DNA of 45,574 bases, from IMG/VR virus record IMGVR_UViG_3300048797_000170, positions 1 to 45,574 of that record; one strand, written 5' to 3'. The stretch comes from a virus. A program made the translations under genes and the position numbers. Positions 28,794-37,969 of the stretch are shown here, one piece after another. The notes below the pieces were generated by a model, which was not told where the DNA came from, made no database searches, and saw only the letters and a program-made list of their open reading frames with translations. The first letter of the stretch is position 1. Every line of letters begins with the position of its first letter.

Positions 28794-30638
28794 TCAGGAC
28801 AGGTCGTTGATGCCGGTACCGGCGCCAAAGTTGATCGTGATGTTGCCGTCGAGGATCCGCAGCAGTTCGCCCGCCCCCGGTACCACGGCGTTCCCGGTGG
28901 TGTACGCCACCGAGTCGTTGGAGAAGCGGAGGTCGTCGACCGTGGCCCAGCCGATCTCGGTGGTCATCGCCAGCGCGATCACCACGTCCTGGGGACGGAT
29001 CCCCTGTCCGGGCTGCAGGTTCTCGTAGTCGAACAGCGACTTCAGCACCGACGCCGCCCTCGTCAGGGCCACCGAGCGGCGCACCGTGGGCTCGACGTAG
29101 ATCGTCGTCGTCAGGTTGGCGTGGCGGTACGTGATGGGGGAGACCGTGACCGTGCAGCCGATGGTGGAGTTGGTCTGCAGCAGGGTGGTCACGTCGGACT
29201 TCGCCGAGGTGAACGACAGCACCTCCCCGAACTGGATCACGCCCGTGCACGGGGTGAGCGTGGTCGCCGAGACGCTCGGGGCGGAGTAGACGACCGAGGA
29301 CGGGGTGCCATCGGCGGGCCGGATCAGGGAGGACACGACGGCGGCCGTGGTATCCCACCCAGGGCCGACCCCGGAGACTGCGAAGGTGCCACCGACGACC
29401 ACCGTGGGTGGCAGCCCGGAGACCACCAGGGTTGCCGTGTGTCCCACCGTTTCGCCCTGCTTCTGGAGCACCTGGTAGGCACTGAAGCCCGGCGCCAGGT
29501 CGCTGCTGGCCGCCGTCGGGGAGACGTAGACGGTGACCGAGGCGTACGTGTTCGCGCGCGCCACGGCCTTGTCGATGCCGGGCACGGTCAGCGCCATGTC
29601 GGCGAAGTCCTGCTTGGTCACCGCCCGGTTGCGGGAGCGGAAGGTGCTCGCCGCGTTGCGCCGGATCGAGGCCGCCGACTCACCGTCGGAGCCCCCGCTC
29701 GAGGCCTCGTCCAGGGAGCCGTACATCGACCCCGGGCCGATCAACTTGGTGCCCACTGGGAGGTTTCCGGCGCTTCCCCCACCGATCCGGTAGGTGGCGT
29801 AGACCCGGGAGTCCTTGAGCGGGATCTGACCGTTGACGCCGTCGCCGAAGCGGATCGTGGAGACCCCGTTGGCGTCGGTGCGCAGGAAGAACAACTTGGT
29901 GTTGGGGCCCGCGTCGGCGTACCCCAGGACCCGGGTGTAGGCGTCCGGGCCGACGCTCCAGGTGACCTCGCCGTAGCGCAGCACACCATAGGAGCCGTTG
30001 CTCCCGGCGACGTTGACGCCACTGCCTATCAGGCCCGCCGAGATGCTCAGCGAGCCTTCCACGATGGGCGAGACGCGCAGCGTGAACTCCTGGTCCGGCT
30101 GCCCCGAGGAGACCCCCAGTTCGTCGTAGGCGACCGTGACGCCCTCGACCGCTGCGACCGTGACCGTGCCCAGCGCCGGGACCGTCATCGTCGCCACCGC
30201 GCCCGGGTAGGACGAGGGCAGGATGACCTCGAAGGTGACCGACCGAGATCCGGCTGTGGTCTGCGTCGTGGTCACGAACTGGGTGCCGTTGGTCAGCGTC
30301 TGGGCCACCGTGGTGGGGTTGCTGATGGTCAGGCTGGAGACGTAGGCCGGGATCGGGTTGGCCGGGTAGTACCCCAGCATGTTGGCGATGTCGATCAGGG
30401 ACTGGCGCTGCGTGGCGGTCGGCAGGAAGGCCTCGTTCGCGGCACGGTCGATGTAGTAGTTCAGCGAGTCTCCGAGGTACGCGAACGACTCCACCAGCGC
30501 GACGCCGACGTCGGAGGGGTCGCTGGCGGTCCAGGCCGGGATCCGCGCCTGCACGGCCTTGATCAGGTCCTCACGCAGCGACGCGTAGTCGCGCGAGGTG
30601 TAGTCGACCGTGGGCAGGTTGAGATTGGTGACTGTCAT
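28794..30638 (-). CDS. Baseplate J-like protein
   Basis: 614 residues. The start VDYTSRDYASLREDLIKAVQ and the SDVGVALVESFAYLGDSLNY block are characteristic of baseplate wedge proteins of the gpJ/gp6 kind. A central repeat VPGIDKAVARANTYASVTVY and a C-terminal strand-rich part complete the family layout. It builds the baseplate wedges together with the gp25-like protein, whose gene overlaps its start by 4 bases. Length is typical. Confidence 0.92.
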   Translation of the reverse strand: MTVTNLNLPTVDYTSRDYASLREDLIKAVQARIPAWTASDPSDVGVALVESFAYLGDSLNYYIDRAANEAFLPTATQRQSLIDIANMLGYYPANPIPAYVSSLTISNPTTVAQTLTNGTQFVTTTQTTAGSRSVTFEVILPSSYPGAVATMTVPALGTVTVAAVEGVTVAYDELGVSSGQPDQEFTLRVSPIVEGSLSISAGLIGSGVNVAGSNGSYGVLRYGEVTWSVGPDAYTRVLGYADAGPNTKLFFLRTDANGVSTIRFGDGVNGQIPLKDSRVYATYRIGGGSAGNLPVGTKLIGPGSMYGSLDEASSGGSDGESAASIRRNAASTFRSRNRAVTKQDFADMALTVPGIDKAVARANTYASVTVYVSPTAASSDLAPGFSAYQVLQKQGETVGHTATLVVSGLPPTVVVGGTFAVSGVGPGWDTTAAVVSSLIRPADGTPSSVVYSAPSVSATTLTPCTGVIQFGEVLSFTSAKSDVTTLLQTNSTIGCTVTVSPITYRHANLTTTIYVEPTVRRSVALTRAASVLKSLFDYENLQPGQGIRPQDVVIALAMTTEIGWATVDDLRFSNDSVAYTTGNAVVPGAGELLRILDGNITINFGAGTGINDLS

Positions 30639-31036
30639 ACCGAGGTCCCTCCGACCGCGAACGTGTCCACCGAGAGGGGCACGGCGACCGTGTCCTGGAC
30701 CCCCTGTGGGTTGGTGAAGACGATCTCCACCTGGAACTGGCCGTCGGAGCGGAACTGGTCGCCGACGCTGACCGAGGTCACGTTGAACCCGGGCAGGCTC
30801 GTGGTGAACGCCCGGTTGACCACCTGGGTGGCCACGAACAGCAGGCTGCTCTCGGTCTCGAAGACCATGTCCAGCGCCTTCGTGCCGAACGTCGGGCGCA
30901 TCACGCGCTGGCCGACGTAGGTGGAGATCACCGCGTACACGCGCTGCCGCCAGATGCGTGCCGGGTCACTGGTAGAGGCGATGGCTCCTTGGGAGTCCAA
31001 CACCATGGGAAATTGGAGATCGAGCATTTTTCTCAC
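30635..31036 (-). CDS. gp25/gpW-like baseplate wedge protein
   Basis: 133 residues (or 130 from a second ATG at 31027). IWRQRVYAVISTYVGQRVMR followed by PTFGTKALDMVFE is the family signature. The C-terminal strands (GQFQVEIVFTNPQGVQDTV) resemble a lysozyme-like or gpW fold. This protein nucleates sheath assembly at the baseplate. It sits in the usual order between hub and wedge genes. Confidence 0.9.
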   Translation of the reverse strand: MRKMLDLQFPMVLDSQGAIASTSDPARIWRQRVYAVISTYVGQRVMRPTFGTKALDMVFETESSLLFVATQVVNRAFTTSLPGFNVTSVSVGDQFRSDGQFQVEIVFTNPQGVQDTVAVPLSVDTFAVGGTSV

Positions 31037-31038
31037 CC

Positions 31039-32277
31039 CTACGAGTACGTGACTACGTTACTGGTCCAACGGGCTGCCTGGAGGGCTATGCCCATCTGCC
31101 CGACCACGTCAGTTTTGATGTTCAGAACGCTTTCTGGAACCGAGAGATCAGCAAACGCGGTCTGGCCCGACAGGATCGAGGCGCCCTGCATTTCTGAAGA
31201 CAGCCCAGCGGTGGGGAGTGGCACCTCTCCGTACAGCCCGTCGGTGCCCAGTTCGACGTCGCAGTAGTAGTTGAACTTTCCCGCCACCCGGTGCGTGACC
31301 GAGAGCACCGTCCAGTAGCCGCCGTACGGCGCCGGAACGCCCTTGAGGTAGACGAACCGCTCGGGCGCGGTGAGCGCGCTACCACGCAGCGTGGCCTTGG
31401 CGCGGTAGACGTACTTGCTGGCCTGGGTCGCCGCCTCGAGGTTGCTGGACGCCTCCTGCAGCGTGTGCGACGTGGTGGACTGCGGGCTGGTGAAGAACGC
31501 CCGCGACGCAGCCCCGCCCGACGGCGCCTGCGAGGTCTGGATCGTCATCCCGGTCACCGGGTCCACCTGGGTGACGGTCTTGGTGGTGTTGGTCGCCCCG
31601 ACCTGAGGCAGGTAGTCGCCGACCACCGGGGTGAAGGAGATGATGGTGTTCAGGCCCTGCAGGTTGGCCACCGCGCTGCGGTTCTGGAAGTAGACCTGGG
31701 CGCGTGGTTTGTAGTACGCCTCCATCCGGGCACGGGAGACGAACTGTAGCGTGGTGCCCTCCATCCGCAGCACGTAGCCGGTCTCGGCGGCCATCCGCTG
31801 CAGCAGCGCCCAGTCCGAGATCGTGTCCTGCAGCATCACCGGGTACGTGCGGGGGTGCGCGTCGACCTGCGCGCCCAACCCCTGGTTGCGAGCCAGTACG
31901 CTGGCCACCAGGTCGGCGCTGACCTGCTCGAAGGCGCGCTGGCGGACCTCGAGCAGTGGGTAGGACGCACCCAGGCAGACCACACTGGTCACGGGGTGGG
32001 TGATCTGCAGGTCCTGCTTGGTGTGGTTGACGTAGCCCACGAAGACGTTCTGGCCATACTTGTTGCCCCAGGTCAGGCGCACGGGGGCTCCGGACGCGTA
32101 TGACCGGTCGAGGTTGGAGACGATGCCCTCGATGGGGATCACCGCGATGTCATGGGCGCCCTGCGCCTGACGCACCTCGACGCCCTTGTAGAAGGGCACC
32201 GTACTGGTTCCCAGCGGGAACTCCGCGAGGTACCAGTTCTGGACGTTGTGGTCAGCCTCGACCTTGACCTCAGACAC
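31039..32277 (-). CDS. Baseplate hub protein, gpD/VgrG-like
   Basis: 412 residues. Segments such as NWYLAEFPLGTSTVPFYKGV, VRLTWGNKYGQNVFVGYVNH and DTISDWALLQRMAAETGYVL are typical of phage late control protein D and the N-terminal part of VgrG/T4 gp27. This forms the central hub that caps the tail tube. A serine/threonine-rich linker lies near 240-285. Its start overlaps the gp53/LysM-like gene by 8 bases. Confidence 0.88.
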   Translation of the reverse strand: MSEVKVEADHNVQNWYLAEFPLGTSTVPFYKGVEVRQAQGAHDIAVIPIEGIVSNLDRSYASGAPVRLTWGNKYGQNVFVGYVNHTKQDLQITHPVTSVVCLGASYPLLEVRQRAFEQVSADLVASVLARNQGLGAQVDAHPRTYPVMLQDTISDWALLQRMAAETGYVLRMEGTTLQFVSRARMEAYYKPRAQVYFQNRSAVANLQGLNTIISFTPVVGDYLPQVGATNTTKTVTQVDPVTGMTIQTSQAPSGGAASRAFFTSPQSTTSHTLQEASSNLEAATQASKYVYRAKATLRGSALTAPERFVYLKGVPAPYGGYWTVLSVTHRVAGKFNYYCDVELGTDGLYGEVPLPTAGLSSEMQGASILSGQTAFADLSVPESVLNIKTDVVGQMGIALQAARWTSNVVTYS

Positions 32278-32548
32278 CGCTCACCCGGATCACGGTCCCG
32301 GGCGCGAGCCCGGTGAAGTCGAGGATCTCCGGGTTCAGGTCGGCGATCACCCACCACATGGTGGGGTCGCCGTAGTACAGCACGGACAGCGCGTCGAGGC
32401 GGTCGGTCTCGGTCCAGTAGTGCGTCCCGAACGTGGCCGGGGGCAGCGCGGGCGGGCTGCGCAGCGCCGTCCGGTAGACCTGCGTGTCGCCGTCGAAGAC
32501 CAAGGTGACCACCGGATTGGCCGCATAGCGGCTGTTGAGGAAGATCAC
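32270..32548 (-). CDS. Small baseplate protein, gp53/LysM-like
   Basis: 92 residues. The second half, HYWTETDRLDALSVLYYGDP, then WWVIADLNPEIL and GTVIRV, is the LysM-like layout found in gpX and gp53-type baseplate proteins. It probably joins hub and wedge and may touch peptidoglycan or glycan-like elements within the tail. It overlaps both neighbours by 4-8 bases. Confidence 0.8.
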   Translation of the reverse strand: MIFLNSRYAANPVVTLVFDGDTQVYRTALRSPPALPPATFGTHYWTETDRLDALSVLYYGDPTMWWVIADLNPEILDFTGLAPGTVIRVSGV

Positions 32549-34338
32549 TTCGTGCTCCCGGTGGTCGACGTGGGGTTGGTCCAGTTGAGGTTGGTCAGGT
32601 TCCCCACGTCGGTGACCGAGACCGCGCTTCCGGCGGTGCCCATCGTGATGCCCCGGATCAGGGAGAGTTGAACCTGGGAGAAGGTGGGGATCATCCGGTT
32701 GGAGAACATCATGTGCTGCACGCTCATGTTGGCCACGCGCACGGTGTAGCGGATGTTGGGGCCCAGGTAGAGGTCCAGGATGGTCATCGCCAGCATTCCG
32801 ATGTCGGCGGTCTTCTCGGTGGTATGGGTGACGCTGACCGGGTCCCCGTTGCAGGCCCGGTACAGGTACTCGATGTCGGCCAGCGTGCCCTTCTGGAGCA
32901 CAGCGGTGATCTTGTCGGCGACGGTCTCGTTGATGGTTCCGACGGTGGCGGGGGCGGACCCACCCGCGCCCATGCCGTTCCCGTTCACGCGGGTCGATGG
33001 CGAGACCGGTGCGATGCTGGCCTGGGGGGCGCCATCGCCGGACCCGGGGTTGAAGTCGATGGCGGACAACTGGTGCGCCCGGAGTGCGACACCCGCCGGG
33101 TCGAGCGGGTCAATGTCTTGGGAGAGTTCGATGATCCGGTTCAGGTAGATCGTGAAGTCCACCGTGCTGAACGCGGTCGGAAGCAGCAGGTTGCCCCCGG
33201 TCTGGGCGTACGTGGTCAGGTCGATGTCCTGCGCGATGGCGCTGGACTGGTTCCAGGTGGAGGGGTTGTAGTGGAATCGGATCCCCCAGCGGCGAGTGGT
33301 GTGCGACGCCGAGACGGACTGGTCGGCATTGAGCACCAGGATCCCCTCGCGCCAGCGCACCGACTGGTGCAGGGTGTCCTTGCCCCGCATGTGTGTGACT
33401 CCACCGATGCCACTCATCAGCATCGGCAGGTTGGTCTCGAGGGGCAGGCTCGCGGCCGACACGGGGTCCGAGACGCCTGCGTTCGTGGTGGAGGTACTAC
33501 TCGCAGGCTCCCCGACCACGACAGTGCCCGTGTTCGACTGCACCGTGTACAGTTTCGGGTCGTTGGTCACGCCCAGCCAGGGAACGCTTGAGGCACCCGG
33601 AGCGAACACGCTCGTGTACCCCCACAGGCTGCTGTAGGCCAGCACCCGGAACCAGGTCCACTGGGTGGGATCACTGCTGAGGATGTTGAGGGGTACCGTG
33701 GTGGCGGTCGTCTCCTGGTAGGTGTAGAAATCCTGGATGCCTAGGTTGCTTATCACGTCCGCCTCGGACGTCCCCTGCGCCGACATCACGCTGCCACTCG
33801 TCGTGACCACGGAGGCCGGTGCCGTCTTGCCCAGCGCGTACTGCACGACGTAGGTCTTGGAGAAGTCCACCCCGGTGACTGCGTCCCAGGTGACGTTGTA
33901 CGCCGGGCTGGCGTTGACGTTCGGGGTCGCCCGAGGTGAGATCACCCCGACACCACTGTTCCAGCCACTGGTCGGGTACCCCCCTCCGGAGGTAGCACTG
34001 TGTACGAACGACGTCGTCGGGTTGGCGGGGTCGCGCTGGCCCACGGTGTAGTAGTACGCGCTGTACCGGTTGACCGCCACCCCTGCGATGGTGTTCACGG
34101 TGAACACCTGCACCGTCAGCCCGGCCCCGTCCACAGTCTCGACCGGACCAGACCAGTCGGCCTGCGTCAGCGCCGACAGGGACGCAGGGTTGGTACCCCC
34201 CGTGAGGTACCACTCGGCACCGGTCGCCAGCAGCACCTCCGGGCTCAGCACGACCAGGCTCAAACCCCCCGAGTTCTTGTCCAGCCACCGACCCCCGATG
34301 ATCGGGGTGGGGATCGACGTGGGCAGCGTGATGCTCAT
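32545..34338 (-). CDS. Large baseplate/tail structural protein
   Basis: 597 residues with no named family. The N-terminal half is strand-rich with Fn3-like stretches (AYNVTWDAVTGVDFSKTYVV). The C-terminal ~200 residues are helical and hydrophobic and end with a segment (MIPTFSQVQLSLIRGITMG) seen near the baseplate-proximal tail tube in other contractile phages. A Gly/Pro-rich linker lies between. It lies directly behind the tape-measure-like gene, so it probably initiates the tube or builds the upper baseplate. Confidence 0.7.
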   Translation of the reverse strand: MSITLPTSIPTPIIGGRWLDKNSGGLSLVVLSPEVLLATGAEWYLTGGTNPASLSALTQADWSGPVETVDGAGLTVQVFTVNTIAGVAVNRYSAYYYTVGQRDPANPTTSFVHSATSGGGYPTSGWNSGVGVISPRATPNVNASPAYNVTWDAVTGVDFSKTYVVQYALGKTAPASVVTTSGSVMSAQGTSEADVISNLGIQDFYTYQETTATTVPLNILSSDPTQWTWFRVLAYSSLWGYTSVFAPGASSVPWLGVTNDPKLYTVQSNTGTVVVGEPASSTSTTNAGVSDPVSAASLPLETNLPMLMSGIGGVTHMRGKDTLHQSVRWREGILVLNADQSVSASHTTRRWGIRFHYNPSTWNQSSAIAQDIDLTTYAQTGGNLLLPTAFSTVDFTIYLNRIIELSQDIDPLDPAGVALRAHQLSAIDFNPGSGDGAPQASIAPVSPSTRVNGNGMGAGGSAPATVGTINETVADKITAVLQKGTLADIEYLYRACNGDPVSVTHTTEKTADIGMLAMTILDLYLGPNIRYTVRVANMSVQHMMFSNRMIPTFSQVQLSLIRGITMGTAGSAVSVTDVGNLTNLNWTNPTSTTGSTK

Positions 34339-37010
34339 GCGGTGATGCCTCCCAGGGATGCGTACATGGCGTCGTCCTCGAGGTAACCCTTGACCTTGGC
34401 GGCGAACGCCTTCGCCTCAGCCTCGGTCCCCCGCACGGTGAGTTGGATGTTCACCTGTGGCGCCTGTCCACCGCTCAACTGCCCGGACCGACCCTTGGCC
34501 ATGTTGGTTCGGACCGCCTCGGAGACCGCAGAGGTCAGGACGATCTCTCCGGTGTGGAGGTTGGCGGCCTGGTCCTTGGGCACGTCGTAGGATCCCTGGC
34601 TGTACCCCGTCAGACCGGAGGTCTTGACCAGGTCGTCCCACTTGCTCCCGTACTTGGAGTAGGCGCCGGACTTGTAGGTACTCCAGGGGGACCAGTTCTT
34701 GCCGCCCGCCGACATCGAGTACGCGACCCGGGCGTTGGTGTCCGGGTTGAGCAGGTCGGCGTCGCTGGACAGCCCGTACGCCTTGCGCCGCGCGGGTCCC
34801 ATCGAGCCGAGCATGTTGATCTGGAACAGGCCGTAGGAGTTGTCGCCGGTGGCGGCGTTGTTGTTGTGGTCGCTCGCGTGGCCGCCCGACTCGGCCATCA
34901 TGACTTCCCACGCCGTCTTCAGCGCGTCGCCGCGCCAGCCCGCCTTGATCAGCGTCGACAGACCCCCAGAGTCCGTCGTCATGCTGGGGGTGGACCCGGT
35001 CGCGGCGACGCCGTTGGACGAGCCTGAGGTCGATGATCCCCCGGCGACATTGGTGGCCCCTGTGCCCAGCGACGTGCCCGCGCTCGAGCCGGACCCCGAC
35101 CCCAGCGCCCCGTTGATGCTGGAGGCCGATGCGTGCAGCCCCGACATGTCGGTCCAGATGTTTACCCCGCTCGCGGCGGTGCTGTTCGCAGCGCCCCCCG
35201 AGGAGCCGTTGGTGGCGCTCGTGGAGGTCGTCGCGGGGCCGTCGGTGCCCGCGCTGGAGGTGGGGCTGCTCTGCGGGGACGTGGCTGCCGCGCTCGCGGC
35301 CCCGGAGATGAACGGCATCGGGTCGACGTCGTGGCCGTAGCCACCGTTGCGGCGGACCTCGAAGTGCAGGTGGGCGCCCTTGGATCCGGCGGGGTGGACG
35401 TTGCCGGTGTGTCCGGCGTTGCCGATCAACTGCCCGGCGGTGACCTTGTCGCCCTTGCTGACCCGGCTCGAGGTGAGGTGCGCGTAGAGGCTGGTCAGGC
35501 CGTTGCCGTGATCGAGCAGGACGTGGTTGCCGTACGCCGAGCCCTCGGTGTTGATGCCCTTGACGGTGCCCGCCTCGAAGGCCTCGACCGGGTCACCGTC
35601 CTTGGCCGCGATGTCGACGCCGGTATGGTGTCCGGCGGCCCAGGCGCCCTTGACGCCGTACGCCTCGTTGATGCCGTGGCTGGTGGTCGGCCAGGAGGTC
35701 ATCGCCTTCGCCGCCGTGCCCCCGGACGTGGAGACGCTGGCGGTACCTATGTCTGGGGATCCGCCGCCCTTGCCGACGACGGCACCCGCTGCGACCCCGA
35801 GAATCCCGCTGGCCGCCTGGCCGCCGGAGGTGCCCCCGAAGGTCTGCAGCGCTGACGCCAGACCGACCAGTCCATCGGTGACCGGCTGGATCGCCGACGC
35901 CAGGCCGGTCAGGTCGCTGTTGACGTCGGACCCGGCGCTCATCCCGGTGGCGTACCCGGCGACCTGGCCGTTGCGCACGACGTTGGCCTTCGCACTCTCC
36001 GAGGACATGTAGCCCATCTGGGCGGCCTGCGGGTTCGACGAGGTGCTAGACAGTCCCAACTTGCCCATGGTCGCCGCGTTGTTGGGGGTGTAGGCGCCCC
36101 CGTTCATCGCGGTCTTCATCATGGAGTCGCGTACCAGCGACTGCATGTTCTTGTCGGGGAAGTAGGCCCCCAGCATCATGTTCAGGGTGCCGCCGGGGCG
36201 CAGCGCGGTCTGCACCAGTTCCGGGGTGATCTTGCGCCCCGGGAAGACCTTGGCCAGCATCTGCTGGGCGATCTTGGCGACGTCGGTGACCGAGCCGTTG
36301 GCGCCGTAGGTCTCGATGCCGAGCATCCGCAGCATGTTGGACTGGGCCGGGTTGGTCATCTGCGAGCCCAGCGTCGCGGCGACGCTCTGGTTGGTCATCC
36401 CAGTGGTCAGCGACATCGCCCCGACCTGGCCGAGCATCCCCTGCCCGGCCGCGCTGGTGCTGCTGAACCCCGCCATCGACAGTGTGCTCGCCGCCGCCTG
36501 CGCCCCACCGACGGCGGTCTGGAAGTTGCCCAGCGATCCCTGCGCGGTCGAGGACATCTGGTTCAGCGCCCCGGTGGAGACGTTGCCCTGCGCCATCCCA
36601 CCGTAGAACAGCGACTGCTGCATGCCGACGCCGGTGGTGGTCGAGGGGAGCATCGAGATCCCGCCCGCGACGGTGGCCAGGCCCAGGCCCATACCGACCC
36701 GCGCGGCGGTCGAGGTGTTCGAGGACTGCACCTTGCCCATGACCGCGTTGCTGGCCATGTTCATCAGGCTGGAGCCGCCCGAGCCGACGCCGCCGGTGCC
36801 GCCGGATCCGCCGAAGCGCGCGCCGCTGCCACCCACGCCGCCGGAGCCGCCTCCGGCCTTGGCCAGGTTGGATGAGACCTTCGCCGAGGAGGGTCCGAGC
36901 GCGTTGACCGTCGTGAGGATGCTCTTCAGTACCTCGTCGATGTGGTCGAGGGAACTGGACGCCTGCTCGGTCGACTTCAGGACCCCGCCATCGATCTTCG
37001 GGTCAGCCAC
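34335..37010 (-). CDS. Tape-measure-like protein with two peptidoglycan-hydrolase domains
   Basis: 891 residues from GTG after AGGAGG. The first ~420 residues are Gly/Ser/Ala/Met-rich and amphipathic, as in tape-measure proteins. An M23 metallopeptidase lies at about 450-560, with zinc ligands in HHTGVDIA and HLHFEVR. After a Ser/Thr-rich linker, a transglycosylase-like domain (about 690-800) contains AWEVMMAESGGH with its catalytic glutamate, then NSYGLFQINML. Together they could cut both the peptide cross-links and the glycan chain during tail penetration. For a contractile phage tape measure it is short-to-medium in length. Its start overlaps the frameshift extension by 8 bases. Confidence 0.85.
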   Translation of the reverse strand: MADPKIDGGVLKSTEQASSSLDHIDEVLKSILTTVNALGPSSAKVSSNLAKAGGGSGGVGGSGARFGGSGGTGGVGSGGSSLMNMASNAVMGKVQSSNTSTAARVGMGLGLATVAGGISMLPSTTTGVGMQQSLFYGGMAQGNVSTGALNQMSSTAQGSLGNFQTAVGGAQAAASTLSMAGFSSTSAAGQGMLGQVGAMSLTTGMTNQSVAATLGSQMTNPAQSNMLRMLGIETYGANGSVTDVAKIAQQMLAKVFPGRKITPELVQTALRPGGTLNMMLGAYFPDKNMQSLVRDSMMKTAMNGGAYTPNNAATMGKLGLSSTSSNPQAAQMGYMSSESAKANVVRNGQVAGYATGMSAGSDVNSDLTGLASAIQPVTDGLVGLASALQTFGGTSGGQAASGILGVAAGAVVGKGGGSPDIGTASVSTSGGTAAKAMTSWPTTSHGINEAYGVKGAWAAGHHTGVDIAAKDGDPVEAFEAGTVKGINTEGSAYGNHVLLDHGNGLTSLYAHLTSSRVSKGDKVTAGQLIGNAGHTGNVHPAGSKGAHLHFEVRRNGGYGHDVDPMPFISGAASAAATSPQSSPTSSAGTDGPATTSTSATNGSSGGAANSTAASGVNIWTDMSGLHASASSINGALGSGSGSSAGTSLGTGATNVAGGSSTSGSSNGVAATGSTPSMTTDSGGLSTLIKAGWRGDALKTAWEVMMAESGGHASDHNNNAATGDNSYGLFQINMLGSMGPARRKAYGLSSDADLLNPDTNARVAYSMSAGGKNWSPWSTYKSGAYSKYGSKWDDLVKTSGLTGYSQGSYDVPKDQAANLHTGEIVLTSAVSEAVRTNMAKGRSGQLSGGQAPQVNIQLTVRGTEAEAKAFAAKVKGYLEDDAMYASLGGITA

Positions 37011-37158
37011 CGTGCCTCCTCCTCACTGCTCGTCGCATCCATTCGTACCGCTCCCGGGGGGAGAGGCGCTTGATCTCAGACAGGGTCCAACCGGGATAGG
37101 ACCGGGTTAGTGCTTCGTAGGCGTCGACTAGTTCAGGAAACCGGGTGCTCTCAGAAAC
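37003..37158 (-). CDS. Probable +1 frameshift extension of the tail chaperone
   Basis: A 51-codon frame (VSESTRFPELVDAYEALTRS to RRRHGG) directly after the 260-residue chaperone, in the +1 frame. It has no ATG, GTG or TTG near the junction; the only upstream ATG (37230) lies deep inside the chaperone. The preceding bases read CTG TTT CGT TTC TGA. A tRNA-Phe on TTT can re-pair with TTC after a +1 slip. The arrangement mirrors the G/GT-type frameshift before tape measures in many tailed phages, so the product is most likely a fusion of about 309 residues. Confidence 0.6.
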   Translation of the reverse strand, partial: VSESTRFPELVDAYEALTRSYPGWTLSEIKRLSPRERYEWMRRAVRRRHGG

Positions 37159-37936
37159 GAAACAGGGACACCAGGTCCAGCGGGAGGGACATCTCCTTCT
37201 CGCAGAACGCACAGTTGGCCACGACCGCACCCAGGAGCGGCCCGGGGTTGGCCTCGTTGATCGCGTCGACGATCTTCTGGCGGTCGCGCACGCCCAGTTT
37301 CTGGACCTGGGCGTCGCTGATCACGGGCATCCCGTTGATGCTATTGACGCAGCCCCGCAGCATGATCGTCTTCACCTCGGCGCCGGTCTTGTCCAGGTTC
37401 TCCTGGATCTGGCGCTGCACCGACCCGACCGGCAGTTCGACCATCACCTGGCCCACCTTGAGGTCCATCAGCCACGCGCGCGGGTCGTCCCCCAGCGACT
37501 TGACGGGGATGTCCTTGGCGATGGAGAGCGTCACCGAGAGTTCCTCGTGGCAGTGCTGGCAGGTGGCGTCGAGGTAGATCTCGTCGCCGAAGGTGACCCG
37601 CCGGATGCCCAGCAGCAGGGCGTCCCGGTCGCCGGAGAGCAGGCTCTCCAGCATGCCCTTGTCGGCGGCCTGGTCGCCGACGGAGACCACGCCCCGCTGC
37701 AGGATCGCCGACAGCATCTTGCCGGGGTTGCCGGAGGCCTTGGCGATGAACTCCTCGTCCTCCCCGGTGAGTTCCCGGACCTCGGCGTCGGTGGCGACGC
37801 CCTTGAGGAACTGGAGCCCACCCGGGAGCACGACGTGGGTGTCGGGCAAGGGCTCGGCGACGATCTTGGGGACCGGCTCGGCGAGCACCTTGTCCAACTT
37901 GTCGATGACCTGCTGGGCGGCGGTGGTGGTGTTCAC
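37151..37936 (-). CDS. T4 gp26-like tail assembly/baseplate protein
   Basis: 261 residues. Two CxxC pairs form a ribbon across the domain: LDATCQHCHEELSV and VVANCAFCEKEMSL, with a strand (LPLDLVSLFRF) at the end. This is the T4 gp26-like family, found just ahead of tape-measure genes as a tail assembly chaperone or baseplate protein. The N-terminal ~95 residues contain GEDEEFIAKASGNPGKML. The gene lies between tail tube and tape measure, as expected. Confidence 0.8.
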   Translation of the reverse strand: MNTTTAAQQVIDKLDKVLAEPVPKIVAEPLPDTHVVLPGGLQFLKGVATDAEVRELTGEDEEFIAKASGNPGKMLSAILQRGVVSVGDQAADKGMLESLLSGDRDALLLGIRRVTFGDEIYLDATCQHCHEELSVTLSIAKDIPVKSLGDDPRAWLMDLKVGQVMVELPVGSVQRQIQENLDKTGAEVKTIMLRGCVNSINGMPVISDAQVQKLGVRDRQKIVDAINEANPGPLLGAVVANCAFCEKEMSLPLDLVSLFRF

Positions 37937-37969
37937 GTGTGGTTCTCCTATGTGGGGGGTCGGGTGCTG

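Noticed and set aside
27681-30920. 1079-codon plus-strand open frame
   Set aside because: It runs antisense through three well-recognised baseplate and fibre genes. Its translation is Gly/Val/Arg/Asp-rich without any domain. Long antisense frames are expected in G+C-rich DNA.
37003-37230. Independent 75-residue gene starting at the ATG at 37230
   Set aside because: Its first 24 residues are read out of frame through the conserved end of the chaperone and look random. A frameshift extension explains the region better.
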